A stretch of DNA of 32,025 bases from positions 1 through 32,025 of the forward strand of contig CAILUB010000362.1 of the NCBI GenBank assembly GCA_903837305.1, read 5' to 3'. The first letter of the stretch is position 1. Each line of letters begins with the position of its first letter. Positions 7,939 through 15,190 of the stretch are shown here, one piece after another. The notes beneath the pieces were generated by a model. The model saw only the letters and a list, made by a program, of their open reading frames with translations. It was not told the DNA's origin and searched no databases. Source of the stretch: an uncultured Cytophagaceae bacterium. GTDB lineage: Bacteria; Bacteroidota; Bacteroidia; Cytophagales; Spirosomataceae. The position numbers and the translations under genes were made by a program.

Positions 7939-8829
7939 ATGAAGTATAATTTGCTTTTCATTTTGTTGTTTTTCATTGCTTTAGAGCCTGCATTAGCAGT
8001 ATCTAAGGCTGATTCTACGGCAAATAAATGGAAACAAATAATGACCTCAGGCATTAACTTGAATCAATCGAGTTTTAGTGATAACTGGAAAGGGGGGGGA
8101 ACAAATACCTTAGCCATTGGCTGGTATTTAAATCATACAGCAAACGTTTCCAATGAATCTTGGCGTTTGAATTCTGACCTTAATTTACAAGTAGGTTTTC
8201 TCCAAAATAAAACTCAAAGTCTTCGTAAAAATATAGACCGTATTGCCTATGAATTTAAGGCCGGTTATCGAATCAGCCCTAAATGGGACTTTTTCGGTTC
8301 TACTAACTTTCAAACACAATTCTTTAGTGGATTTGAATATGGGAAGAAAAACAAAGCAGGTGTTCCTGTAGACTCCCTTATTTCAAGCCTTTTTGCTCCT
8401 GCCTACCTAACTTCTTCGATGGGTTTAGAATACCATCCAGATAAATCTTTTTATACCCGAATAGGTATTGGTAGTTTACGACAAACTTTTGTCTTCGATC
8501 AAGCTATCTCAAGAGCAGGATTATATGGTTTAGAAAAGCCAGGCGACAATATTAGAAATCAATTCGTATTCCAATATTTAGTTAACGTGGACAAAGATGT
8601 TTGGGAAAATATCAATGTAAAAGCCCGCTATTCAGCCCTCATCGACTATTTCAGACTAACATTATCAAATAGTATTGTGCATCGATTAGATGCGAATATT
8701 ACAATGAAAGTAAACAAATATGTCAGTACGAATCTGCAAATCGTATTATTCCGCGATTATGATCAAGACCCTAATTGGCAATTTTCCCAAGTATTATCGA
8801 TGGGTCTTGTCTACCGAATAGAAAAATAA
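7939..8829 (+). CDS. DUF3078 family outer-membrane protein
   Basis: 296 residues from the ATG at 7939. A signal peptide (MKYNLLFILLFFIALEPALA) is followed by the DUF3078 signature WKQIMTSGINLNQSSFSDNWKGGG, where relatives have a similar SLSNWAAGGE-type sentence. After it come alternating amphipathic segments (DRIAYEFKAGYRISPKWDFFG, YTRIGIGSLRQTFVFD) ending in LSMGLVYRIEK, consistent with a beta-barrel in the outer membrane. The family is widespread in Bacteroidota and has no defined function. A longer in-frame reading from 7924 would precede the signal peptide and overlaps the promoter-like box, so 7939 is preferred. The stop codon at 8827-8829 directly abuts the stop of the convergent ppx gene. 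Confidence 0.85.
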   Translation: MKYNLLFILLFFIALEPALAVSKADSTANKWKQIMTSGINLNQSSFSDNWKGGGTNTLAIGWYLNHTANVSNESWRLNSDLNLQVGFLQNKTQSLRKNIDRIAYEFKAGYRISPKWDFFGSTNFQTQFFSGFEYGKKNKAGVPVDSLISSLFAPAYLTSSMGLEYHPDKSFYTRIGIGSLRQTFVFDQAISRAGLYGLEKPGDNIRNQFVFQYLVNVDKDVWENINVKARYSALIDYFRLTLSNSIVHRLDANITMKVNKYVSTNLQIVLFRDYDQDPNWQFSQVLSMGLVYRIEK

Positions 8830-9720
8830 TTATTTCTTTCTATTTAAATACCGGTCATAGAGCATTTGTAAAATACCGTCTTTCAGTCCTAAATCGGGTA
8901 CCAAAATCGATTTACAACCAGCTAACTCCATCGCAGTCAAATAGATAGAAGCTGCTGGCACGATGACATCAGCTCGGTCTGTATTTAAGCGAAGCTTATT
9001 GACACGGTCTTCAAAAGAGAAAGATCCTACATAGGCAGCCATCTCAAATAAAGCATCAAAAGTCATTGACTTCTCCTCTGTTCCGGGCTTAGATAAATTA
9101 AATAATTTGGCGATATTTCCACCTGTCCCAATTGCCTCAATTTCACCTGAGATTAATTCTTTCTGCTGCGAAATCCAATTACGCATTTTTTCCCAATCCC
9201 CCTCCTTCTCTGTGCCTTCTAATAAACGAACTGATCCTATTTTAAAGGATTTAGAGGCCAATTTCTCCCGATGACGGTAGATATTTAATTCAGTACTTCC
9301 ACCACCTACATCAATGTGCAGATAATTTTTCTTCGGATGCAACGATTGAACTACCACATCATTAATTAATTCTGCTTCGCGGCTTCCATCAATTAATTGG
9401 ATTTTCATATCTAAAATCTTATGAATTCGAGTAATAATCTCGGCTGAATTAGAGGCTTCACGCATGGCTGAGGTGGCACAAATAGCGTAATCCTTCACTT
9501 CATGTAAATCCATTAATAACTTGTAAGCATGCAACAATTTAAAGACCCTTACCTCCGATTCAGGGGAAATGGAACCATCGCCAAACACATCATGACCTAA
9601 GCGAAGAGCGAAACGCACGTATTCGATCCGCTTAAAACTGATCACACCATCGTTCTCCAATACACTGGATATTTGAAGACGAGCGGCATTCGAACCGATA
9701 TCTATGGCTGCAAATTTCAT
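8830..9720 (-). CDS. Ppx/GppA family phosphatase
   Basis: 296 residues of the ASKHA fold shared by exopolyphosphatase and guanosine pentaphosphatase. Seen are the phosphate-1 loop AAIDIGSNAARLQI at the N-terminus, the middle motif CATSAMREASN, the second phosphate loop HIDVGGGSTELNIY near residue 140, and GTGGNIAKLF near 200. It ends at about 296 residues, so it lacks the extra C-terminal HD-type domain of the long E. coli Ppx. It resembles the short Bacteroidota and actinobacterial forms. Whether it cleaves polyphosphate or pppGpp cannot be told from sequence. It overlaps the upstream IscA-like gene by four bases (ATGA), so the two are translationally coupled. Confidence 0.9.
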   Translation of the reverse strand: MKFAAIDIGSNAARLQISSVLENDGVISFKRIEYVRFALRLGHDVFGDGSISPESEVRVFKLLHAYKLLMDLHEVKDYAICATSAMREASNSAEIITRIHKILDMKIQLIDGSREAELINDVVVQSLHPKKNYLHIDVGGGSTELNIYRHREKLASKSFKIGSVRLLEGTEKEGDWEKMRNWISQQKELISGEIEAIGTGGNIAKLFNLSKPGTEEKSMTFDALFEMAAYVGSFSFEDRVNKLRLNTDRADVIVPAASIYLTAMELAGCKSILVPDLGLKDGILQMLYDRYLNRKK

Positions 9721-9998
9721 GATTTCGCGGGTTTATGAAGGTAAAAACCATTGCCTTGGGCTTCGTATGAAATCTCTGTTCCTAGGACAAATAACAATTC
9801 TCTTCGATCAATGATAACAGGAATATTTTCAATCAGGTATTCCTCGTCAAACTCAGTTTTAGCATCAAAGCCAAGTATAAATGTACCACCACATGTACCA
9901 CCTCGCATTCCAACCCTAAGAAAAGGCTCAGGAAAAGAAAGTAGGCGCAGATTTTCAACCGCAGATTCCGTTAAATGAACAGGATAATCTATTAACAT
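9717..9998 (-). CDS. HesB/IscA-like protein lacking the C-terminal cysteine pair
   Basis: 93 residues aligned by eye to A-type iron-sulfur carriers. LTESAVENLRLL, FLRVGMRGGTCGGTFILGFD, VIIDRRELLFVLGTEISYE and NGFYLHKP correspond to the standard order of that fold. Cys36 (GGTC) is the first of the three canonical ligands. The CGC motif expected near the end is absent: the protein stops at HKPAKS, and Cys36 is its only cysteine. It may therefore not hold a cluster by itself, or may do so as an oligomer with other ligands. It is translationally coupled to the Ppx/GppA gene. A TACATTTA promoter-like box lies at 10013-10020 on the same strand. No other iron-sulfur assembly gene is in the window. 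Confidence 0.78.
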   Translation of the reverse strand: MLIDYPVHLTESAVENLRLLSFPEPFLRVGMRGGTCGGTFILGFDAKTEFDEEYLIENIPVIIDRRELLFVLGTEISYEAQGNGFYLHKPAKS

Positions 9999-10061
9999 GT
10001 ATTAACGAGGATTAAATGTAAAATTAGCTAATTTTAGACTTGAAAGGTAAATAAAAGAAGA

Positions 10062-11627
10062 ATGACGTATAAAATACTTTGGGCAGACGATGAAATCGAT
10101 TTATTGAAACCCTATATTTTGTTTTTAGAGAGCAAGGGATATGAAGTTTATACGGTTAATTCAGGTGCTGATGCACTTGAATTAGTAGAGACGCAGAAGT
10201 TCGACATTTTATTCCTAGATGAAAATATGCCAGGAATGTCTGGATTAGAGGTCTTATTACAAATCAAAAAGATCCGTCCCAACCTTCCCGTTATCATGAT
10301 TACAAAATCAGAGGAGGAAGAATTAATGGAGGATGCTATCGGTTCTAAGATAGCAGATTACCTCATCAAGCCACTGAATCCCAATCAATTATTACTTTCA
10401 GTTAAGCGTATATTCGATAAGAAAAGACTGGAAGAAGGGAAAACGAATATTACGTACCAACAAGAATTTTTGGCCTTATCAATGCAATACCAGGATCATT
10501 TAAATGCCAAAGAATGGTCTGAAATCTACGAAAAACTTGTGTATTGGGAGCTCGAAATAGACACCACCGAAAATAAATCGATGGCTGAAGTTTTGAACAA
10601 TCAAAAAAATGAGGCAAATGCCCATTTTAGTAAATTCATTGAAAAAAATTACGAAGATTGGTTGCAAAAACCAGATGCAGAAACCCCCGTTTTATCACAC
10701 TTGATGCTTCGTAAACACGTATTTCCGAAAATAAACGATAAGAGTCCACTCTATTTTATTTTAATCGACAACTTACGTTTTGACCAATGGAAAACGTTGG
10801 ATAAATACATCCAAGAATACTTTCAATTAGAACAGGAAAACAAGTATTATTCCATCCTTCCCACCACAACCGCCTATGCCCGAAATGCTATTTTTGCCGG
10901 TATGATGCCGTCTGAAATTGCAAAAAATTATCCTGATAAATGGGTATATGATATAGGTGATTCGGAAGATGAAGAGGGATATAATAAACAAGAAGAATTC
11001 TACCTACAAGAACAACTAAAGCGCTTGAAAATCAACGCTAAAAGCTCCTATCACAAGATTATTCACCAATACCAAGGAAAACAGTTAGTCGACAATTTCA
11101 ATAAATTAGCCACCAATGATTTAAACGTCATCGTCTATAATTTCGTGGATATGCTATCCCACGCACGCACAGACATGGCCATGATTAAGGAATTAGCCCC
11201 AGACGAATCTGCTTATCGCAGTTTAACAGCCAGCTGGTTCCAACATTCTCCCCTATTTGATCTGTTAAAGAAGATCGCAGAGAAAAAAGGGCGTGTAATC
11301 ATTACGACGGATCACGGGATGATTCGAGTACAAAATCCAGTTAAAATCATTGGTGATCGCAATACGAATACGAATCTACGCTATAAGCAAGGGAAAAATT
11401 TAAATTGGGATGCAACCAATAAAATGATGGTTTGCAGGAAACCAGAGAACATTTTCTTACCGAAACCGAATGTCTCTACCACCTATGTTTTTGCTAAAGA
11501 AGACAATCTATTCGCTTATCCCAATAATTTCAATCAATACGTAAACCACTATAAAAATACATTCCAACATGGAGGTATTTCACTAGAAGAATGTATCATT
11601 CCAGTGGTTTACTATACAGGAAAATAA
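10062..11627 (+). CDS. porX: PorX-type response regulator with PglZ domain
   Basis: 521 residues. Residues 1-120 are a receiver domain with the acidic pair near 9-11 (ADDE), phospho-acceptor Asp53 (FLDENMPG), a Thr near 80 (MITKSEEE) and the conserved Lys in YLIKPLNP. After a helical linker, residues ~200-520 form a PglZ domain of the alkaline-phosphatase superfamily. Its marks are FILIDNLRFDQW, LPTTTAYARNAIFAG, NFVDMLSHARTD, ITTDHGMIRV and FQHGGISLEECIIPV. In Porphyromonas and Flavobacterium PorX works with the sensor PorY and a sigma factor to control type IX secretion, and its PglZ domain has phosphodiesterase activity. Here it stands alone, with no sensor kinase beside it, as is usual. 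A TAGACTTG promoter-like box is at 10035-10042. Its stop is two bases from the stop of the convergent ABC gene. Confidence 0.92.
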   Translation: MTYKILWADDEIDLLKPYILFLESKGYEVYTVNSGADALELVETQKFDILFLDENMPGMSGLEVLLQIKKIRPNLPVIMITKSEEEELMEDAIGSKIADYLIKPLNPNQLLLSVKRIFDKKRLEEGKTNITYQQEFLALSMQYQDHLNAKEWSEIYEKLVYWELEIDTTENKSMAEVLNNQKNEANAHFSKFIEKNYEDWLQKPDAETPVLSHLMLRKHVFPKINDKSPLYFILIDNLRFDQWKTLDKYIQEYFQLEQENKYYSILPTTTAYARNAIFAGMMPSEIAKNYPDKWVYDIGDSEDEEGYNKQEEFYLQEQLKRLKINAKSSYHKIIHQYQGKQLVDNFNKLATNDLNVIVYNFVDMLSHARTDMAMIKELAPDESAYRSLTASWFQHSPLFDLLKKIAEKKGRVIITTDHGMIRVQNPVKIIGDRNTNTNLRYKQGKNLNWDATNKMMVCRKPENIFLPKPNVSTTYVFAKEDNLFAYPNNFNQYVNHYKNTFQHGGISLEECIIPVVYYTGK

Positions 11628-11629
11628 GA

Positions 11630-12301
11630 TTAAAGACTGCTTACAGGGAAGATTTTACCTCCTTCGCATTTCAGGATTTTACCTGGGACTTTAGCCATCG
11701 TATTGTAATCATGACTAGCCATGATAATCGCCATGCCGCTTTGATTTAATTCTTTGAATAATTGCATAATTTCCAAAGAAACCTCTGGATCTAAATGCCC
11801 CGTAGGCTCATCAGCTAGCAATAGCATCGGATTATTCAGAATCGCTCGGGCAATACAAATACGTTGTTGTTCTCCACCTGAAAGACGGTGAATACGCTTG
11901 TTGATGGCAGAACTCATTCCCACGCGCGCTAAAACCTCCTCAATCTTGAATCGAATTTCATCTTTATTCGTATGACCAGTAGCCTCTAAAACAAAAGATA
12001 AATTCTTCTCAACATTGCGATCAGTCAACAATTGAAAATCTTGAAATACAAAGCCTAATTTGCGCCTTAAGAAAGGCACCTCTGAACGCTTAATCGTATT
12101 CAAAGAATAGCCTGCAACGGAGGCAATTCCCGATTCAAGGCCAATTTCCGCAATGATACTGCGAAAAAAAGTACTCTTCCCACTACCTGTTTTGCCGATC
12201 AAATAATAAAATTCTCCTTCATTAATCGTTAAATTAATGTCTTCGAGTGTGTTAACACCTTCTTGTGAAATACTTACTTGTTCAAAAGATAAAACAGACA
12301 T
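11630..12301 (-). CDS. ftsE: FtsE-type ABC transporter ATP-binding protein
   Basis: 223 residues forming one ABC ATPase domain. It has Walker A GKTGSGKST (36-44), a Q-loop FVFQDFQLL, the signature LSGGEQQR, Walker B LLLADEPTGHLD and the H-loop ASHDYNTM. Length and the FQDFQLL and ADEPTGHLD wording fit the FtsE/LolD/MacB group, with FtsE closest. FtsE pairs with FtsX in the inner membrane to activate peptidoglycan hydrolases during division. No permease gene is adjacent; in many Bacteroidota ftsX lies elsewhere. It starts 17 bases after the fructose-6-phosphate aldolase gene and is probably co-transcribed with it. LolD-like function is the main alternative. Confidence 0.85.
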   Translation of the reverse strand: MSVLSFEQVSISQEGVNTLEDINLTINEGEFYYLIGKTGSGKSTFFRSIIAEIGLESGIASVAGYSLNTIKRSEVPFLRRKLGFVFQDFQLLTDRNVEKNLSFVLEATGHTNKDEIRFKIEEVLARVGMSSAINKRIHRLSGGEQQRICIARAILNNPMLLLADEPTGHLDPEVSLEIMQLFKELNQSGMAIIMASHDYNTMAKVPGKILKCEGGKIFPVSSL

Positions 12302-12318
12302 AAAATCGCCTAGGTTAA

Positions 12319-12975
12319 TTATGAATTCGCTTTTGCGTGATCAGCTAAAAATTGGGCTAAACCAGTATCAGTTAATGGGTGCTTCAAAAGAGCTAACATC
12401 GCTGACAATGGACCTGTCATGACATCAGCAGCTGCTTCAGCACATTTAATGATATGCATGGGGTGACGTACAGAGGCTGCTAAGATTTGTGTATCAAATT
12501 CGTAGTTATCGTAGATCAAGCGAATTTGCTCTATCAATTCGATACCATCAAAAGAAATATCATCTAAACGTCCGATGAAAGGGGAAACATAAGTTGCACC
12601 TGCTTTCGCTGCTAATAAAGCTTGACCGGCTGAAAATACAAGCGTGCAATTGGTTTTTATACCTCTTTCAGAAAAATATTTCAAGGCCTTAATACCGTCC
12701 TTGATCATTGGAATCTTAACTACAATTTTATCATCTAGCTCAGCTAATTCTTCGCCTTCACGAATCATTCCCTCGTAATCAGTCGCAATTACTTCGGCAG
12801 AAACATCACCGTCTACGATATCACAAATCGCTTTGTAATGACGTAAAACGTTATCTTTTCCGGTAATTCCTTCTTTAGCCATTAAAGAAGGGTTCGTTGT
12901 AACGCCGTCTAAAACACCTAAATCCTGTGCCTCTTTTATTTGAGCTAGGTTTGCTGTATCAATGAAAAATTTCAT
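12319..12975 (-). CDS. fsa: Fructose-6-phosphate aldolase / TalC-type transaldolase
   Basis: 218 residues, the usual length of the small transaldolase group (FSA, MipB/TalC). Seen are FFIDTANLAQIKEA at the N-terminus, DGVTTNPSLMAKEG near 25-36, the Schiff-base lysine in VVKIPM (Lys87), TNCTLVFSAGQALLAAKAGATYVSPFIGR, and AASVRHPMHIIKCAEAAADVMTGP near 165-190. It either splits fructose 6-phosphate or moves three-carbon units in the pentose phosphate pathway. The two activities are hard to separate by sequence, but this short form often serves as the transaldolase in Bacteroidota. It begins about 20 bases after the U-run of the SRP RNA gene, with no room for its own promoter there. Confidence 0.92.
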   Translation of the reverse strand: MKFFIDTANLAQIKEAQDLGVLDGVTTNPSLMAKEGITGKDNVLRHYKAICDIVDGDVSAEVIATDYEGMIREGEELAELDDKIVVKIPMIKDGIKALKYFSERGIKTNCTLVFSAGQALLAAKAGATYVSPFIGRLDDISFDGIELIEQIRLIYDNYEFDTQILAASVRHPMHIIKCAEAAADVMTGPLSAMLALLKHPLTDTGLAQFLADHAKANS

Positions 12976-13000
12976 AGGTCAGATTTTTTATAACAAAAAA

Positions 13001-13080
13001 ATGGCAAATTCACCGCTACGACCGACCTACCCTTGCTTCGATCAAGACCTGGGGGATTCAGCGGGAGCTGGTAATTTGCC
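13001..13080 (-). ncRNA. ffs: Signal recognition particle RNA (small bacterial type)
   Basis: Read on the minus strand, a ~78-base unit (13080-13003) has perfectly complementary ends (GGCAAATT and AATTTGCC, 8 pairs) and is followed by seven T (13001-12995). Inside, CCCCCAGGTC followed by GAAGCAAGGGTAG matches the conserved apical region of SRP RNA, the Ffh-binding asymmetric loop. The rest can fold as one long imperfect hairpin. The usual GGAA-type tip appears as CTTGATCGAAG, a slightly different loop. A near-perfect promoter lies directly upstream. The RNA binds Ffh to target nascent membrane proteins. No covariance search was possible. Confidence 0.75.
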
Positions 13081-13083
13081 GTC

Positions 13084-13114
13084 ACAAATATGATAAAAAA
13101 GCTGCTTTTTTCAA
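13084..13114 (-). promoter_or_regulatory. Promoter of the SRP RNA gene
   Basis: On the minus strand TTTG (near 13114) is followed after 19 bases (a palindromic AAAAAAGCAGCTTTTTT stretch plus AT) by CATATTTG, which matches TAnnTTTG at seven of eight positions. The predicted start falls about four to six bases further, at the first G of the RNA. Position, spacing and box agree, making this the best promoter in the window. Confidence 0.65.
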
Positions 13115-13156
13115 AATATATATCGTTTTTTTGGATTAGCCCCTTAACTTTAAAAG

Positions 13157-13858
13157 ATGAAAAAATTGATATTATTTCTAAGCCTTAGTTTTGCTTGGGC
13201 TTGCTCAACGTCAGGTGAGGCTTGGTTAGACGAGGCGAAAGCCAGATTGAAGAAAGGGGAAACAGTTTCTGCAAAAGAGGCTCTTCAGAAAGCGATTGAA
13301 AAAAATCCAGGTTTAGCTGAAGCGTATAACCTCAAAGGGGTCATTCTATTTCAAGAAAAAAATTATCCTGAGGCAGAAGCAGCCTATCGTAAAGCTATCG
13401 AACTAAAACCTTCCCTATATACTGCTCAGCTTAATCTAGGGGCAGTTTTGATGGAACAAGGAGTTTGGGATAAAGCCTTAGCTCCTACAGATAAAGCCAT
13501 CACAGCTCAGCCAGATTCAGGCGCAGGATACCTCCAAAGAGGGATCATTCAAGCAGCTTTAGCTGATCCAGCAAAAGCTAAGATCGATTTTACTCAAGCC
13601 ATCAAATTAGCCCCCAAAGACATCAATGCCTATTATAACCGCGGAAACATTTTGTTTCAAGAAGAAAATTATGCCGAAGCTATAGCTGATTTTGCGAAGG
13701 CCGCAGAAATTGATCCAACCTTTGGAAAATCCTATTACGCTTTAGGCCTGAGCTATATAAAATCGAAACAAAACGATAAAGCTTGCCTTGCTTTCCAACA
13801 AGCGCAGAAATTGAACTATCCAGGTGCAGCCGAAGCAGTAAAAAACCTATGTAATTAA
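13157..13858 (+). CDS. TPR-repeat lipoprotein
   Basis: 233 residues. The signal sequence MKKLILFLSLSFAWAC has a lipobox cysteine at 16, so the protein is a lipoprotein. From about residue 30 to 215 it is built of five to six tetratricopeptide repeats with the usual W/L/G/Y/A/P pattern. Examples are AYNLKGVILFQEKNYPEAEAAYRKAIELKP, YYNRGNILFQEENYAEAIADF and SYYALGLSYIKSKQNDKACLAF. Such proteins act as scaffolds in the periplasm or at the outer membrane; the partner is unknown. A TAACTTTA box (13145-13152) lies five bases before the ATG. The next gene starts after one base, so this one heads a three-gene unit. Confidence 0.88.
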   Translation: MKKLILFLSLSFAWACSTSGEAWLDEAKARLKKGETVSAKEALQKAIEKNPGLAEAYNLKGVILFQEKNYPEAEAAYRKAIELKPSLYTAQLNLGAVLMEQGVWDKALAPTDKAITAQPDSGAGYLQRGIIQAALADPAKAKIDFTQAIKLAPKDINAYYNRGNILFQEENYAEAIADFAKAAEIDPTFGKSYYALGLSYIKSKQNDKACLAFQQAQKLNYPGAAEAVKNLCN

Positions 13859-13859
13859 G

Positions 13860-14216
13860 ATGAAAAAGGCACAATTAGTTTTGGGAGGTTTATTTGGACT
13901 AGTATTTTTACTGTTCACTTATTGGCAATTAAATGATCCAGACCCCATTTTGTGGGTTCCGGTTTATGCTACGGCAGTTTATACGTCATTACAAGCGATG
14001 CGTGGTAAAACTAATCCCGAACTTCTACTCATTTTATTTTGCTTATCCTTCTTCGCAGGATTGCAATTATGGGTCGAAATGACGGCCTGGGAGGGATTCT
14101 TAACCGATGGTTTAAGCATGAAGACGCATAATCAAGAATTAGCAAGAGAAGCAGTAGGTCTTTGGATAGCAACCGGTTCTTTTGCTTTGTTTTACGGACT
14201 AGAAAAAATGAAATAA
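13860..14216 (+). CDS. TMEM220-family small membrane protein
   Basis: 118 residues with four predicted membrane segments: about 4-24 (LVLGGLFGLVFLLFTYW), 30-48, 53-71 (LLLILFCLSFFAGLQLW) and 94-114. The QLNDPDPILWVPVYATAVY sentence after the first segment is the hallmark of the TMEM220 family, found in animals and scattered bacteria. Its molecular function is not established. It is packed one base after the TPR lipoprotein and one base before the sugar-phosphate isomerase, so all three are surely one transcript. I infer nothing about substrate from this arrangement. Confidence 0.78.
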   Translation: MKKAQLVLGGLFGLVFLLFTYWQLNDPDPILWVPVYATAVYTSLQAMRGKTNPELLLILFCLSFFAGLQLWVEMTAWEGFLTDGLSMKTHNQELAREAVGLWIATGSFALFYGLEKMK

Positions 14217-14217
14217 A

Positions 14218-15138
14218 ATGTTTGAACTTGGATTTGTCTCTGCGATTCTCCCTACTAAAAGCCTATTTGAGGTATTAGACTACGCAAATCAACAAAATTT
14301 TGCGTGTGTGGAGGTCATGTGTTGGCCTGCTTCGTCTAAAGACGCGCGCAGGTATGCAGGAGTTTCTCATATAGCGGTGGATGAAATGACTACGGAAGAT
14401 TTATTGAGCTTAAAAGAGAAATTAGCACAGCATCCGGTCAAAATATCAGCTCTTGGCTATTATCCGAATCCATTAGATCCGGACGAAACTCAAGCTTCTT
14501 TTTACCGCGAGCACATCAAAAAAATCATCAAGGCTGCGGCCATATTAGGTATATCGCGTGTGAACACCTTCGTAGGACGTGATTACACGAAGAATGTGAA
14601 TTATAATGTAGGAAAATTTGCAGAAGTTTGGCCTGAAATTATTGCCTTAGCTGATACGTTACAGATCAAAATAGGGATTGAAAATTGCCCCATGTTTTTT
14701 ACGGATGATGAATGGCCGGGTGGAAAAAATTTGATGACGACGCCTAAGATTTGGGATGAATTATTTACGATTATTCCATCGGCAAATTTTGGCTTAAATT
14801 ATGATCCATCACATATGGTTTTCCAAATGATGGACTACACCTACCCTATCTATGCATATGCAGATCGGATTCACCATGTGCATTTAAAAGATGTGAAAGT
14901 GTATCCAGAGAAGTTAAATCGGGTGGGGATTTTAGCCAATCCATTAGAATACCATGCTCCTAAAATTCCAGGTTTAGGTGATATTCATTGGGGAAAGTTT
15001 ATCTCAGCATTGAATGATGTACGTTACCGAGGCCCCATCGTCATCGAAGTAGAAGACAAGGCTTATGAGGGTTCGGAAGAGGATATTGATAAAGCGATTC
15101 GAAGTGCTCGAAATCACATTCAGCAATTTTTACCCTAA
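14218..15138 (+). CDS. Sugar phosphate isomerase/epimerase (xylose-isomerase-like TIM barrel)
   Basis: 306 residues of the AP-endonuclease-2/xylose-isomerase-like TIM barrel. The expected metal ligands are present in order: Glu in IGIENCPMF near 155, Asp-Pro-Ser-His in NYDPSHMVFQ near 200, His in HVHLKDV near 220, and Glu in IVIEVEDKAYEG near 280. There is no signal peptide, so it is cytoplasmic. Members isomerise or epimerise inositol-, hydroxypyruvate- or sugar-type substrates, and sequence alone does not fix which. It is last in a unit with the TPR lipoprotein and TMEM220 protein and is followed by a clear terminator. It is a different subgroup from the second isomerase at 17226, which is exported. 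Confidence 0.87.
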   Translation: MFELGFVSAILPTKSLFEVLDYANQQNFACVEVMCWPASSKDARRYAGVSHIAVDEMTTEDLLSLKEKLAQHPVKISALGYYPNPLDPDETQASFYREHIKKIIKAAAILGISRVNTFVGRDYTKNVNYNVGKFAEVWPEIIALADTLQIKIGIENCPMFFTDDEWPGGKNLMTTPKIWDELFTIIPSANFGLNYDPSHMVFQMMDYTYPIYAYADRIHHVHLKDVKVYPEKLNRVGILANPLEYHAPKIPGLGDIHWGKFISALNDVRYRGPIVIEVEDKAYEGSEEDIDKAIRSARNHIQQFLP

Positions 15139-15169
15139 AAAAAGGGCTTCATTTCTGAAGCCCTTTTTT
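15137..15169. terminator. Bidirectional intrinsic terminator
   Basis: GGGCTTC (15144-15150) pairs with GAAGCCC (15157-15163) around a six-base ATTTCT loop, flanked by seven A on one side and six T on the other. It lies between the convergent stops of the isomerase (15138) and the LolA-like gene (15191) and can serve both. Confidence 0.85.
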
Positions 15170-15190
15170 AATACAGCGAAAAACACTTGA

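Noticed and set aside
10062..11627. PglZ domain as part of a BREX-type phage defence system
   Set aside because: The PglZ domain is joined to a receiver domain, the PorX architecture. No brxC, brxL, methylase or other defence gene is in the window.
13001..13080. tRNA or riboswitch reading of the structured RNA before fsa
   Set aside because: There is no cloverleaf, TPsiC-like arm or CCA-type end, and it has its own promoter and a closing stem with U-run. The conserved internal CAGGTC...GAAGCAAGG fits SRP RNA much better.
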